From assembly GCA_934434905.1 (NCBI GenBank), contig CAKSAI010000026.1, positions 1-19,064 of the forward strand: a stretch of 19,064 bases of DNA. Reading direction: 5' to 3'. Within the stretch, counting starts at the first letter, position 1. Each line of letters starts with the position of its first letter. This stretch comes from an uncultured Lachnospiraceae bacterium. Lineage in GTDB: Bacteria; Bacillota; Clostridia; Lachnospirales; Lachnospiraceae. The notes beneath the pieces were generated by a model that worked only from the letters and a program-made list of their open reading frames with translations, did no database searches and was not told the origin of the DNA. The position numbers were made by a program, and so were the translations under genes. Below, one piece after another: positions 1 to 7,706 of this stretch.

Positions 1-348
1 TATCCGGAGTTCGAGGCGCTATACAGAGAAGTCTACGAGATGTGCCTGGATATGGAGCGTATGATGCGGATATTTTCAAAGGAATTGGAAGAACTGGATA
101 AAAATACGGTTCAGTATATGATCGATGAAATGCAGGATACAATAGATGCGCAGAAAGAACAGTTAAGCCAGCAGAAAGAACAGTTGAACCAGAAGGACGA
201 ACAAATTAGGCAATTTACCCGCACATTTATCCTGGATAATCTGGAAGAAGGTATCCCCAAAGAACGGATATTATTAAAGCTTCAGAAAAAATTTGATCTG
301 ACCCAGGAAAAGGCAACTGCTTACTTCGCAGAGGTAGCGGAAAGCTGA
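1..348 (+). CDS. PD-(D/E)XK (Rpn-type) transposase-family protein, C-terminal part
   Basis: The frame is open from base 1, so the gene is cut by the left edge; the ATG at 40 is internal, because an in-frame YPEFEALYREVYE precedes it. The visible 115 residues are helical and rich in Glu, Gln and Lys. They contain three seven-residue units (QKEQLSQ, QKEQLNQ, KDEQIRQ; bases 151-213) that should form a short coiled coil. The end (ILDNLEEGIPKERILLKLQKKFDLT) resembles the C-terminal region of the Rpn/PD-(D/E)XK nuclease family transposases common in Lachnospiraceae. The nuclease core that would prove this lies outside the window. The gene points toward the minus-strand operon and is not part of it. 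Its presence suggests that this flank is a site of mobile or rearranging DNA (inference). Confidence 0.6.
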   Translation, partial: YPEFEALYREVYEMCLDMERMMRIFSKELEELDKNTVQYMIDEMQDTIDAQKEQLSQQKEQLNQKDEQIRQFTRTFILDNLEEGIPKERILLKLQKKFDLTQEKATAYFAEVAES

Positions 349-405
349 ATACGCACTCTTCCATACCGCTGCTGCAAGTGATATTATCGACGACTATTCC
401 TTATT

Positions 406-441
406 TATAAAATCTGCTGCGAGTACGCAGCAGATTTTATA
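406..441. terminator. Bidirectional rho-independent terminator
   Basis: A perfect inverted repeat: left arm TATAAAATCTGCTGCG (406-421), loop AGTA (422-425), right arm CGCAGCAGATTTTATA (426-441). The GC-rich core is followed by an ATTTTATA run on both strands, so it can end transcription of the plus-strand transposase-like gene (stop at 348) and of the minus-strand operon (last stop at 574). It lies between these two convergent genes, where a shared terminator is expected. Bases 442-573 show no other recognisable feature. Confidence 0.8.
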
Positions 442-573
442 TTTATGACTATCACCATTTACAATGTCTGATACCAAAGACAGCTACTAACACCCGCCTA
501 CTGAAATAGCAAGGAACTTCCCATTCCTCTCTACGCGGCACCCATAACCGCTTCTCTGTATCCCTCACACCAT

Positions 574-1815
574 CTACTGCACTTTCTTCGGCATGCCGCC
601 CTCTATACGGCTCTCCTCCGCCAGAAATCCGATCAGATGGCTCTCTATGGAATCATCGATGGTCGTTCTGGTGAAGCTCGGCGAATCAACTGTGATATAA
701 TCAATAAAATCCCGGTACAAGAAATAATCTCCGCCGCCATGTCCGTCATCCAGTGTACGCTCCGTCATCTGATTGACATCGATCGTTTCCATCGGCTCCC
801 CGAACCTGGTTAGATACAGAATACCCTCCTCTGCATCTCCGTATACTTCTCCCTTTGTTCCATGTACCTTGATATAACGGTAACACCGTTCTGAAAAAGC
901 GCACATGGTAAGATGAGCCGTTGCACCGCTCTCAAAGGCAAGATTGACCACCTGATTGTCAATGGCGTCATTATCTCCGCGGAACACACATCTACCGATA
1001 ACATCCTCTTTATGATCCAGAACCTCGTAGATATTTCTGTCCCTCAGCCTGGCAGTTCCGCCCACCACGAAATTACCCATCCGCTGGGGATAGATCTGAT
1101 ATGCATTATACAGGCACTTCTCCTTTACTGCCGGATCACAGTCCACGCAATAGTCCTCGCTTCCCTCCGGTGCATGCGCACGGTTAAAGTAGAATAGGTC
1201 CCCATACGAACTGACACTGGTACATTTTGACGGAATCAGCCAATTTAAAATATCCAGATCGTGGCAACACTTAGCAATGATCGTCGGACTGCTCTCCTCC
1301 ATATTCCGCCACGGACCGCGAACATAGCTCAACGCAAAATGCCAGTATGCAATGTTCTCCGTCTGGTTGATGGAAACCACCTCCCCTAACGTGCCGTCAT
1401 CAATCCACTTCTTGATCTGTTGATAGAACGGCGCATAGCGAAGCACATGCGTCAGCATGACCTTTCTTCCAAGACGATTGGCCGTGTCCCGTATCTGAAT
1501 ACAGTCCTCCATGGTGACCGCTGCCGGCTTCTCCAGGCAAATGTCATATCCAAGTGCCAATGCCTTCAGTGCCATGTCGATATGCTGTGCGTCCTGGGTG
1601 CAGATGAACACCGCATCACAGATCTTCCCCTGTGCAAAGAAAGCATCTGCACTCTCAAAGAGCATCTCTTCCTTCACGCCCAGCGTCAGAGCCTGTTCTC
1701 TGCTTGCTTTTACAACATCCGCAACCGCAACAAGCTCTACACTCTCATCCTCCCGGATCAGATTTCCAAACATCTGGCCGCGGCTTCCAAAGCCTAAAAT
1801 TGCTACCTTTGTCAT
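574..1815 (-). CDS. Gfo/Idh/MocA-family NAD(P)-dependent sugar oxidoreductase
   Basis: 413 residues, cytosolic (no signal peptide). The N-terminus is a Rossmann fold with the dinucleotide-binding motif GFGSRG (8-13). The family EKP motif is at 95-97, with Lys96 the expected catalytic lysine. A CHDLD motif follows at 184-188, with His185 the likely proton relay or substrate ligand. A Cys cluster (C223, C226, C234) in the C-terminal alpha/beta domain resembles the CxxC...C insertion of some family members, and GHGGGD is at 358-363. Members oxidise or epimerise sugars and inositols, and some use transient NAD oxidation to cleave glycosides, so the exact reaction is open. It is the last gene of the operon, 36 bases after the GH78-type gene, and probably acts on the sugar released there. 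The start at 1815 is supported by AAAGGAG ending 5-6 bases upstream. Confidence 0.88.
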   Translation of the reverse strand: MTKVAILGFGSRGQMFGNLIREDESVELVAVADVVKASREQALTLGVKEEMLFESADAFFAQGKICDAVFICTQDAQHIDMALKALALGYDICLEKPAAVTMEDCIQIRDTANRLGRKVMLTHVLRYAPFYQQIKKWIDDGTLGEVVSINQTENIAYWHFALSYVRGPWRNMEESSPTIIAKCCHDLDILNWLIPSKCTSVSSYGDLFYFNRAHAPEGSEDYCVDCDPAVKEKCLYNAYQIYPQRMGNFVVGGTARLRDRNIYEVLDHKEDVIGRCVFRGDNDAIDNQVVNLAFESGATAHLTMCAFSERCYRYIKVHGTKGEVYGDAEEGILYLTRFGEPMETIDVNQMTERTLDDGHGGGDYFLYRDFIDYITVDSPSFTRTTIDDSIESHLIGFLAEESRIEGGMPKKVQ

Positions 1816-1851
1816 ATTATCTCCTTTGCTCTGCTTCGCATTCTCGCATTC

Positions 1852-3963
1852 CTACCTGCATTCAAACACTGCTACAACCGCCTGCCCTGCCGGAAGGACA
1901 TAGGATTTTCCGCCATAATAGAGTGTCCCACCGGATACCGTCGCCGTAACGGTCAGCCGATTCCCGGTAAGCACCAGCTCTACTGCTCCATCCCGCACCG
2001 GAACGGTGGCCTGTACCTCCCCAAGCCTTCCAAAATCCGGTCTTACCTCAAAGGTGCGATATCCCACATCCGTGGCTTTCACTCCACAGCAGTATCTTCC
2101 AAGCAGATAGATCGGGCCGCTCCCCCATGCATGACACAGCGAAGTGCCATACTTCATTCCATACATCGCCAGAGCCTCTTCCCTGGTTGCCTCCGGGTCG
2201 TAGCGCTCCCATACGGTGGTGGCTCCTTCCTTCAGCATACCACCCCAATAGAACGAAATGTAATCCTGCACCGCGCGGATATCTCCCAGCTTGCACATAG
2301 CGATCAGCTCATACAATTTGAAGTAAGGCGTAGTGATCTTCACATACTCCTCACTGTAGATCACGCTCCCGGCGATCCGCTTCTGCACGGCTTCTTCTAC
2401 GAAATCATACATGATAGCAAAGATATTGGGGTGTCTTGTGATCTGCCGACTCCCGTCCGCTTTCTGATCATAGAACAGACCCTTTTCCTCATCCCAGAAA
2501 TCCCGCAGGATGTTCTTTCTAAGCTTCTCTGCCGCCCTCTCATATGGAAGCACCGCATCCACGGCCACCCCCACAGGATTTCCTTCCACCGGTTCCGCCG
2601 CATCCACGGCCTTTCCATCAGCAGACCCGCACATCAGCTCCGCCAGCTTTCCCATGGCCTTATGGGCATTCCACAATAATATCTGCTCTGCACAGAGGAT
2701 CCCATCCTTGTCCATCTCGGACCAGTCAATAAAGATCCAGTCGTTCTCACGCTTTACCACATATCCATTCTCATCCGTGCGGGAGATCATGAATGTATAT
2801 AAGTGTTTCAGGTTCTCCCAGATACGTCCTACAAATTCCCTGTCGCCGGTGGCATAATAATAGTCCCAGACAGCCGCGATCAGATATGCCGAATAATCAT
2901 TGATGGTGTTGATATGTGTGTAATACGGCGGCTTACCCAGAAGTCCCAGTATTGTGCGTTTTACAATCTGCGGATCAAAGTACAGATAATAGTTTGCAAA
3001 AAAGCTCTGGTACGCATCGCCCGACCAACACCAGCGATCCCGCTTAATGCCATCCAGATACATTTCCCTGGAGTTCAGATGAAACGTATACGCGCAGATA
3101 TCCCATATCCGGTTCATGCTCTCATCCTCGCACCGGAAGGAGGCGATATCCTCGATGGGAAGATACTCGTACCACGCCTTTAATGTCACCGGTGCTCCCA
3201 CGCTGCTTCGCGTGTGGATATAACGAAACGCTCTGGCCGGGCGTCTCCTCTCGAAGCCCGGATCCAATTTCTCTTGAACGGGTGTCTCCGAATCCTCCAC
3301 CCTCTCGCGAATGCACGATTCCGAACACTCCAGCTTCTCCCGGATAAGCGCCTCCTGATCGTCCAGCGCCTCCTCGCGGGATTCGCCATACGTCAGATAA
3401 ATGGTTTCTTGCCCCGGATATTCCGTCAGCTCCACCGGCCCAAAGGTCTCTTTTCCAAAATCATACAGAAGTCCGCCGGACACCTCTTCCACCGAAACCG
3501 GCTTGAGCTCCTCATAGGCAAAGGGGAACACTGCCGGGTCATCTGTCGGCTGATAGAAGGCCGGTTCACACCCCGGCGACGTGCGCAGACCGTCAAAGGA
3601 CCAGTCTTCCCAGCTTTCATCCGTCTTCAAATACTCGCTGTCAATAAAAAAGCAGGGGAATCGTTCCAGATCATAAAGCATCACAAAGACCTCATATTCC
3701 CCTGCCGGGAAAAACAGATCCTCATTCACCGGATATTTCTGGTCGCTGAAGTAAGCCATTCCCTTGGAATGTGTTACGATCCGCAGAGTCGTATCTGTCA
3801 GCGCCTTCATCGTTGAGCGGAAACGGACGCTTACCTCATTGGGCGCTATCCTCCAGATAACGCCCGGGTAATCACAGCCCATTTCCTGCCTGCGGCACAT
3901 CAGGAGCTTATGATGATAGATCTCATATTCTCCATACTTCCATATCCACTTTGCTTTTCCCAT
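1852..3963 (-). CDS. GH78-type alpha-L-rhamnosidase-like glycoside hydrolase, cytosolic
   Basis: 703 residues without a signal peptide. The N-terminal beta-sandwich region (about 1-270) leads into an (alpha/alpha)6 barrel (about 275-625) and a C-terminal Greek-key domain (about 628-703). The GH78 signature is DGIKRDRWCWSGDA (304-317). Aligned with the DCPWYEQLQYVGD-type motif of characterised GH78 enzymes it gives D304, D309 and D316, so the usual general-acid Glu is Asp309 here. TTVWERYD (582-589) supplies the second acid, E586, and HAWGSGP (611-617) is typical of the family. It would remove a terminal rhamnose, or a similar deoxy or related sugar, from an imported glycoside. Two inserts stand out: three 11-residue acidic repeats (206-238) and an Ala/Val/Pro-rich linker (446-470). 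The start at 3963 is supported by GAGGA about 8 bases upstream. The gene lies 32 bases after the phosphatase gene. Family membership is confident; rhamnose specificity is not. Confidence 0.83.
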   Translation of the reverse strand: MGKAKWIWKYGEYEIYHHKLLMCRRQEMGCDYPGVIWRIAPNEVSVRFRSTMKALTDTTLRIVTHSKGMAYFSDQKYPVNEDLFFPAGEYEVFVMLYDLERFPCFFIDSEYLKTDESWEDWSFDGLRTSPGCEPAFYQPTDDPAVFPFAYEELKPVSVEEVSGGLLYDFGKETFGPVELTEYPGQETIYLTYGESREEALDDQEALIREKLECSESCIRERVEDSETPVQEKLDPGFERRRPARAFRYIHTRSSVGAPVTLKAWYEYLPIEDIASFRCEDESMNRIWDICAYTFHLNSREMYLDGIKRDRWCWSGDAYQSFFANYYLYFDPQIVKRTILGLLGKPPYYTHINTINDYSAYLIAAVWDYYYATGDREFVGRIWENLKHLYTFMISRTDENGYVVKRENDWIFIDWSEMDKDGILCAEQILLWNAHKAMGKLAELMCGSADGKAVDAAEPVEGNPVGVAVDAVLPYERAAEKLRKNILRDFWDEEKGLFYDQKADGSRQITRHPNIFAIMYDFVEEAVQKRIAGSVIYSEEYVKITTPYFKLYELIAMCKLGDIRAVQDYISFYWGGMLKEGATTVWERYDPEATREEALAMYGMKYGTSLCHAWGSGPIYLLGRYCCGVKATDVGYRTFEVRPDFGRLGEVQATVPVRDGAVELVLTGNRLTVTATVSGGTLYYGGKSYVLPAGQAVVAVFECR
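2553..2611. repeat. 14-bp direct repeat pair in the GH78 linker
   Basis: CCGCATCCACGGCC occurs at 2553-2566 and again at 2598-2611, exactly 45 bases (15 codons) apart. On the coding strand both copies encode AVDA (residues 452-455 and 467-470). The sequence between is a Pro/Gly/Val-rich loop (AEPVEGNPVGV). This looks like a small tandem duplication that lengthened a barrel loop. Confidence 0.6.
3250..3348 (-). repeat. Three 33-bp (11-residue) tandem repeats inside the GH78 gene
   Basis: The coding strand holds three consecutive 33-base units (3348-3316, 3315-3283, 3282-3250) encoding LIREKLECSES, CIRERVEDSET and PVQEKLDPGFE. Units 1 and 2 match at 21 of 33 bases by hand count; unit 3 has diverged, keeping a (Q/R)EKL(D/E) core. 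The segment is acidic and inserted before the conserved RPARAFRYI strand. Confidence 0.6.
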
Positions 3964-3995
3964 ATTTTATTTCCTCTTATTTCACATACTGTTTC

Positions 3996-6900
3996 TTAAT
4001 TTTGCGAAGCCGGCCTTGCGGTCCCATCCTCATAAGTCATGCCCGGAACTTTCAGGTCCCCAAGCATGATTGCTTTGATATTTGCAATCTCGTCTGCGGT
4101 CACACCGATGGAAAGCAGGTAAGTTTCTGCCTTTTTCGCTGTGGTGTCGCCTTCCAGCTTCTGGAAGGTCTGCAAAAATGTGCTCATCTCCGAGGACGAA
4201 GCAGCCCGCAATCCTGATTTTGAGAAGGTGGTATACTCGTAATCACGGATCAGATCCTCGTCAGATACCCCGCAGAGCGCATTGAGGATATAACATACCG
4301 TTCCGGTACGATCGGCACCATAAACGCAGTGTACATAGATCGGATAATTACTGACATCTGCATAGGAGGCAAATATCTGACGCCACAATTCCTTCTGATT
4401 CATATTGAATGCATCATAACTTCCAACAGAACAGCGCAGGTACTGCGCACCATCAATAAAGCTGCCGGTAATATTCGACGCCTCGCTTGCTGATCTAAGA
4501 TCGATGTCCAGCTTCACGCCGATCTCCTCGCTCATTACCCTCTGTCCATCCTCCGTCAGCAGGGACTTTCCTTTTGCATCCGGCTGTGTGCCACGCAAAG
4601 CCAACCCCTGAACCGTTGTTCTGCCGGAAGAGGTGACGTAGCCGCCAAGGTCTCTCATATTCACGATCCCCTCTGCCTGCATCACGCGGGGACCAATATC
4701 GGTAGTCTTAAAGGTACTCTCCGTCACCTTTGTGATTCCATTGGCCGTTGCCGTCACACGTATATGATAGGTCTTGCCTTTATATAAATTACGAAGTACG
4801 ATCTCCGGCCTGTCGGAATGGACGCTTACAGCATCGGAATAATCGGCCTTCAACCCGCACTCGGCTGTAAATACAGCATTGTTGGAGAGGCAATCCAGCG
4901 GAATGATAATGTCCTTTGCGGAATCCGTTATCTCACACTCGAAATTTTTCACATCTGCATTTGACGTAGTCAGATACGCCTTTGCAAGATCATTGTATGG
5001 GCATACTGCTTCCGGTGCAAGCACCACCGTTTCCGGCGGACACACAGCCGTATCCTCGATACCCAACAGATACAGTTTGTAGCCAGCCGTGTCTACCGCA
5101 TTGATATAATGATTTCCGTTCATATCCGCTGCGTTTTTGCTGGCATACTCCACAAGTCCGCTGTCCACTCTTTTGTAACGCACCAGATCGCGGATATCCC
5201 GCGTATCGTCTCCATTGACGTCACCGGGCTGATATTCCTTGTAAAAAGCCACGTTGTCATAGCAGACTACAGCCGCAGTTTCAGAAAATGCATGCTTTAA
5301 GGCTGCTTTCACCTGTGTCTCTTCGACACCGGCCGGAATGGTAAACACATAGTTTAATTGCTGCCAGCCGTCCGTGCCATCCGCTATCGCGATGCCGCTG
5401 TCATGTATTGCCACAGCCTCCTTTGTGTCTGCATTCACCAGGGCAGCTCCAAGCTTCACCGCTCCCTCTGCCTTTACCAGCATCCTCAGATGCCATGTCT
5501 CACCTGCCCGGACCGTAACTGTACCATCGGCCCATAACGCATAGGATGTTGCACCATCTGCCAAATGGGCTACCTTTGCTGCCCCGCCTTCATAGCCGGT
5601 CGCATCGTAAACCAGGCTTGTGCCATCCGAAGCAGTCATATCATTCCAACCGGAAATTCCATCGTCAAACGTTGCATTGGCAAGATCACTTTCGAAAAAG
5701 TAGAAATCTGCATCTTCACCTGCCAGCATATTATTCCATGCTCCGTTCTGATAGCAGAACGTTACCGGTCCGATTTTTCTCGCATAATAGTTATCGGAAA
5801 AGGTGCCATCCAGCGTCAGCATATCGCCTTCCGAACCGATATAGTTAATCCGCAGCGTACCGTCCGGTGCAGCATTCAGCACCACACCGCTGTTACTTGC
5901 TGTTCCATTGATATAGATGCTATCCTTACTTGTGATGGTACCGACCAGCGTTCCCGCCGGGATTGTAAGAGCAAAGCCACTCGCATCACTGCCCGTCAGT
6001 GCCGGAATCGTCTTTGCTGTATTCCTATCATCTACCTGCGGATCTGTACAGAAGCATCCCAGTCCGTTCAGCCAGTCCTTGCCCGCTGCATCGATGAGCC
6101 GGATATTATCAATGTATATGTCTGTTACATTATTATACTGGCTGAAGAAGATCGCATATTGATTCGACCCATCCGTTTCGAAAGTTCCCATCACTTCTGT
6201 CCAGTCATCATAAACCGTTCGGGTGATCAGATCAAACTGACACTTAGCGCTATAGGTCTCCTGAAAGCGAAATGCCTGTTCCGTCAGCTTCACATTTCCC
6301 TTCACATACATCTTTAGCGCATATGTCCCCGCCGGAACAGTCTCGGCGAGCTTGACGGAGATCTGCATATCGCCTGCCGGAGCGCCATTTACAATATGTA
6401 ATGAGCCCTTATCGACACAGCCGTCCTTCGCGACCTCCATATATCTGGCAGCCGTATCCTTACCACTCCCGTCCAGCCAGTTCCGATACCAGCCTTCTGT
6501 GGACGGCACGGTATCTGAGATCTTTAAAAGCTCAGGATCCTCCGGCTCCGTATATTTCTTAACGCAGAAATTACCATAATCGCCCATGACGTTATTGTTA
6601 TCTGCATCCAGGAGCTGAATATTATCGATGTAAAAATCGACTGCATGCAGGTATACTCCTGCCGATATTACAATGTCCTTCCCCTGCGTCTTTATCGTAA
6701 ATTCATCACTTTCCACCAGAGTCCAGTTTTCATAGGCCTTCTGCTGTATAAAAGTAAACTTCCCAGTACTATTTCCGGATTGGTAGAAAATGAAGCTATT
6801 TGCATCCGCCACCCCTACACTACCTTTGATCATCATGCGAAGCTTATAGGTTCCTGTCGGAATGTTATTAACCAGCCTTGCCTGAATATCTATCGTACCT

Positions 6901-7706
6901 TTTCCTTCCGTAGTACGGCGGATATGCAGTGCTCCTGGATCGTCGCACCCTTGATTTACAATTTCTGTGTATTCTGTGTCCGTATATGTTCCAAACTTAT
7001 ACCATCCTGCTGTTCCTGCGGCTGCCGCATTGTCCGCCAGCGTCATCAGTTCATAATCAGAATCATTCGGGCCGCTTCCGAAATTACCGGCTCCCTTAAG
7101 CATATCCTCATTGTCCGCATTGAGCAGCTGCAGATTGTCGATATACACATCCGTAGTGCTGTTATACTGGCTAAATTGGAGTGGGAGATACAAGGCACCG
7201 GAAACAGCTTTATAGGTACCTGTCATGCTTGTCCACGTAGTGAAGGATTTGTTGTCCGACGAGCAGAAATGAAAGTATGGGTTTCCGGTGTTGAGCATTC
7301 TAAATCCAAAAACATTATTCGTATCAACGTAACCGACACTGCCCTTGATATTATATTTCACCTTATAGGTTCCTTCCGGAATCCATACTGCATTACGCAG
7401 AACGATCATCAGATCCTGCTTCGAAGACGATGCGGAACTCGGCGCAACAACGTGCAGGGCTCCCGCATCTTCGCAGCCTTCCTCTACGATCTCCATATAT
7501 GCCTCATCTGAAAAGCTGGTGTTTTTGTACCAGTTTCCCAGGCCTCCCTCACTCTCACTATCATATATCTGCATCACACTGGAGGCTGCCCTCACCTCCC
7601 TTGCCGGGAGGTGGGCCATGCCGCAGAACATCATCGCGAAGCACAAAACAAGCGAAATGACTTTTTTCATATAATTACTTTTTTTCATACCATTATTTTT
7701 TCTCAT
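3996..7706 (-). CDS. Secreted multimodular dockerin protein with tyrosine-phosphatase-like domain
   Basis: 1236 residues. A signal peptide (about 13-41, hydrophobic core VISLVLCFAMMFCGM) is followed by three related modules of about 150 residues (58-210, 233-380, 405-552). Each carries WY, GxLH, a GTYxL...KG strand and (F/Y)YIDN...G.F-type endings. An unrecognised beta-rich region (563-670) and a CBM4/9-like sandwich (about 675-823) follow. Next is a type I dockerin (828-884) with two calcium loops, DVNGDDTRDIRD and DMNGNHYINAVD, then an FN3-like domain (895-1003). Last comes a phosphatase of the Y_phosphatase3 (MptpB/LipA-like) type (1006-1215) with NMRDLGGY, DLRS and the P-loop HCVYGADRTG. 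C1127 and R1133 form CX5R, with D1132 in the loop. The catalytic residues are intact, so activity is plausible. The target could be a phospho-glycan, phospholipid head group or protein. The gene overlaps the giant gene by 14 bases, implying translational coupling. Starts at 7706, 7688 or 7670 are all possible and no strong RBS decides between them. Confidence 0.82.
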   Translation of the reverse strand: MRKNNGMKKSNYMKKVISLVLCFAMMFCGMAHLPAREVRAASSVMQIYDSESEGGLGNWYKNTSFSDEAYMEIVEEGCEDAGALHVVAPSSASSSKQDLMIVLRNAVWIPEGTYKVKYNIKGSVGYVDTNNVFGFRMLNTGNPYFHFCSSDNKSFTTWTSMTGTYKAVSGALYLPLQFSQYNSTTDVYIDNLQLLNADNEDMLKGAGNFGSGPNDSDYELMTLADNAAAAGTAGWYKFGTYTDTEYTEIVNQGCDDPGALHIRRTTEGKGTIDIQARLVNNIPTGTYKLRMMIKGSVGVADANSFIFYQSGNSTGKFTFIQQKAYENWTLVESDEFTIKTQGKDIVISAGVYLHAVDFYIDNIQLLDADNNNVMGDYGNFCVKKYTEPEDPELLKISDTVPSTEGWYRNWLDGSGKDTAARYMEVAKDGCVDKGSLHIVNGAPAGDMQISVKLAETVPAGTYALKMYVKGNVKLTEQAFRFQETYSAKCQFDLITRTVYDDWTEVMGTFETDGSNQYAIFFSQYNNVTDIYIDNIRLIDAAGKDWLNGLGCFCTDPQVDDRNTAKTIPALTGSDASGFALTIPAGTLVGTITSKDSIYINGTASNSGVVLNAAPDGTLRINYIGSEGDMLTLDGTFSDNYYARKIGPVTFCYQNGAWNNMLAGEDADFYFFESDLANATFDDGISGWNDMTASDGTSLVYDATGYEGGAAKVAHLADGATSYALWADGTVTVRAGETWHLRMLVKAEGAVKLGAALVNADTKEAVAIHDSGIAIADGTDGWQQLNYVFTIPAGVEETQVKAALKHAFSETAAVVCYDNVAFYKEYQPGDVNGDDTRDIRDLVRYKRVDSGLVEYASKNAADMNGNHYINAVDTAGYKLYLLGIEDTAVCPPETVVLAPEAVCPYNDLAKAYLTTSNADVKNFECEITDSAKDIIIPLDCLSNNAVFTAECGLKADYSDAVSVHSDRPEIVLRNLYKGKTYHIRVTATANGITKVTESTFKTTDIGPRVMQAEGIVNMRDLGGYVTSSGRTTVQGLALRGTQPDAKGKSLLTEDGQRVMSEEIGVKLDIDLRSASEASNITGSFIDGAQYLRCSVGSYDAFNMNQKELWRQIFASYADVSNYPIYVHCVYGADRTGTVCYILNALCGVSDEDLIRDYEYTTFSKSGLRAASSSEMSTFLQTFQKLEGDTTAKKAETYLLSIGVTADEIANIKAIMLGDLKVPGMTYEDGTARPASQN

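Noticed and set aside
442..573. Possible small gene or RNA in the gap beyond the terminator
   Set aside because: No open frame with a ribosome binding site and no convincing structure is visible; it may be flanking sequence of the transposase-like gene, but nothing supports a call.
5565..7511. Long plus-strand open frames opposite the phosphatase gene
   Set aside because: The minus-strand frame carries signal peptide, repeats, dockerin and P-loop; the plus frames show no domain.
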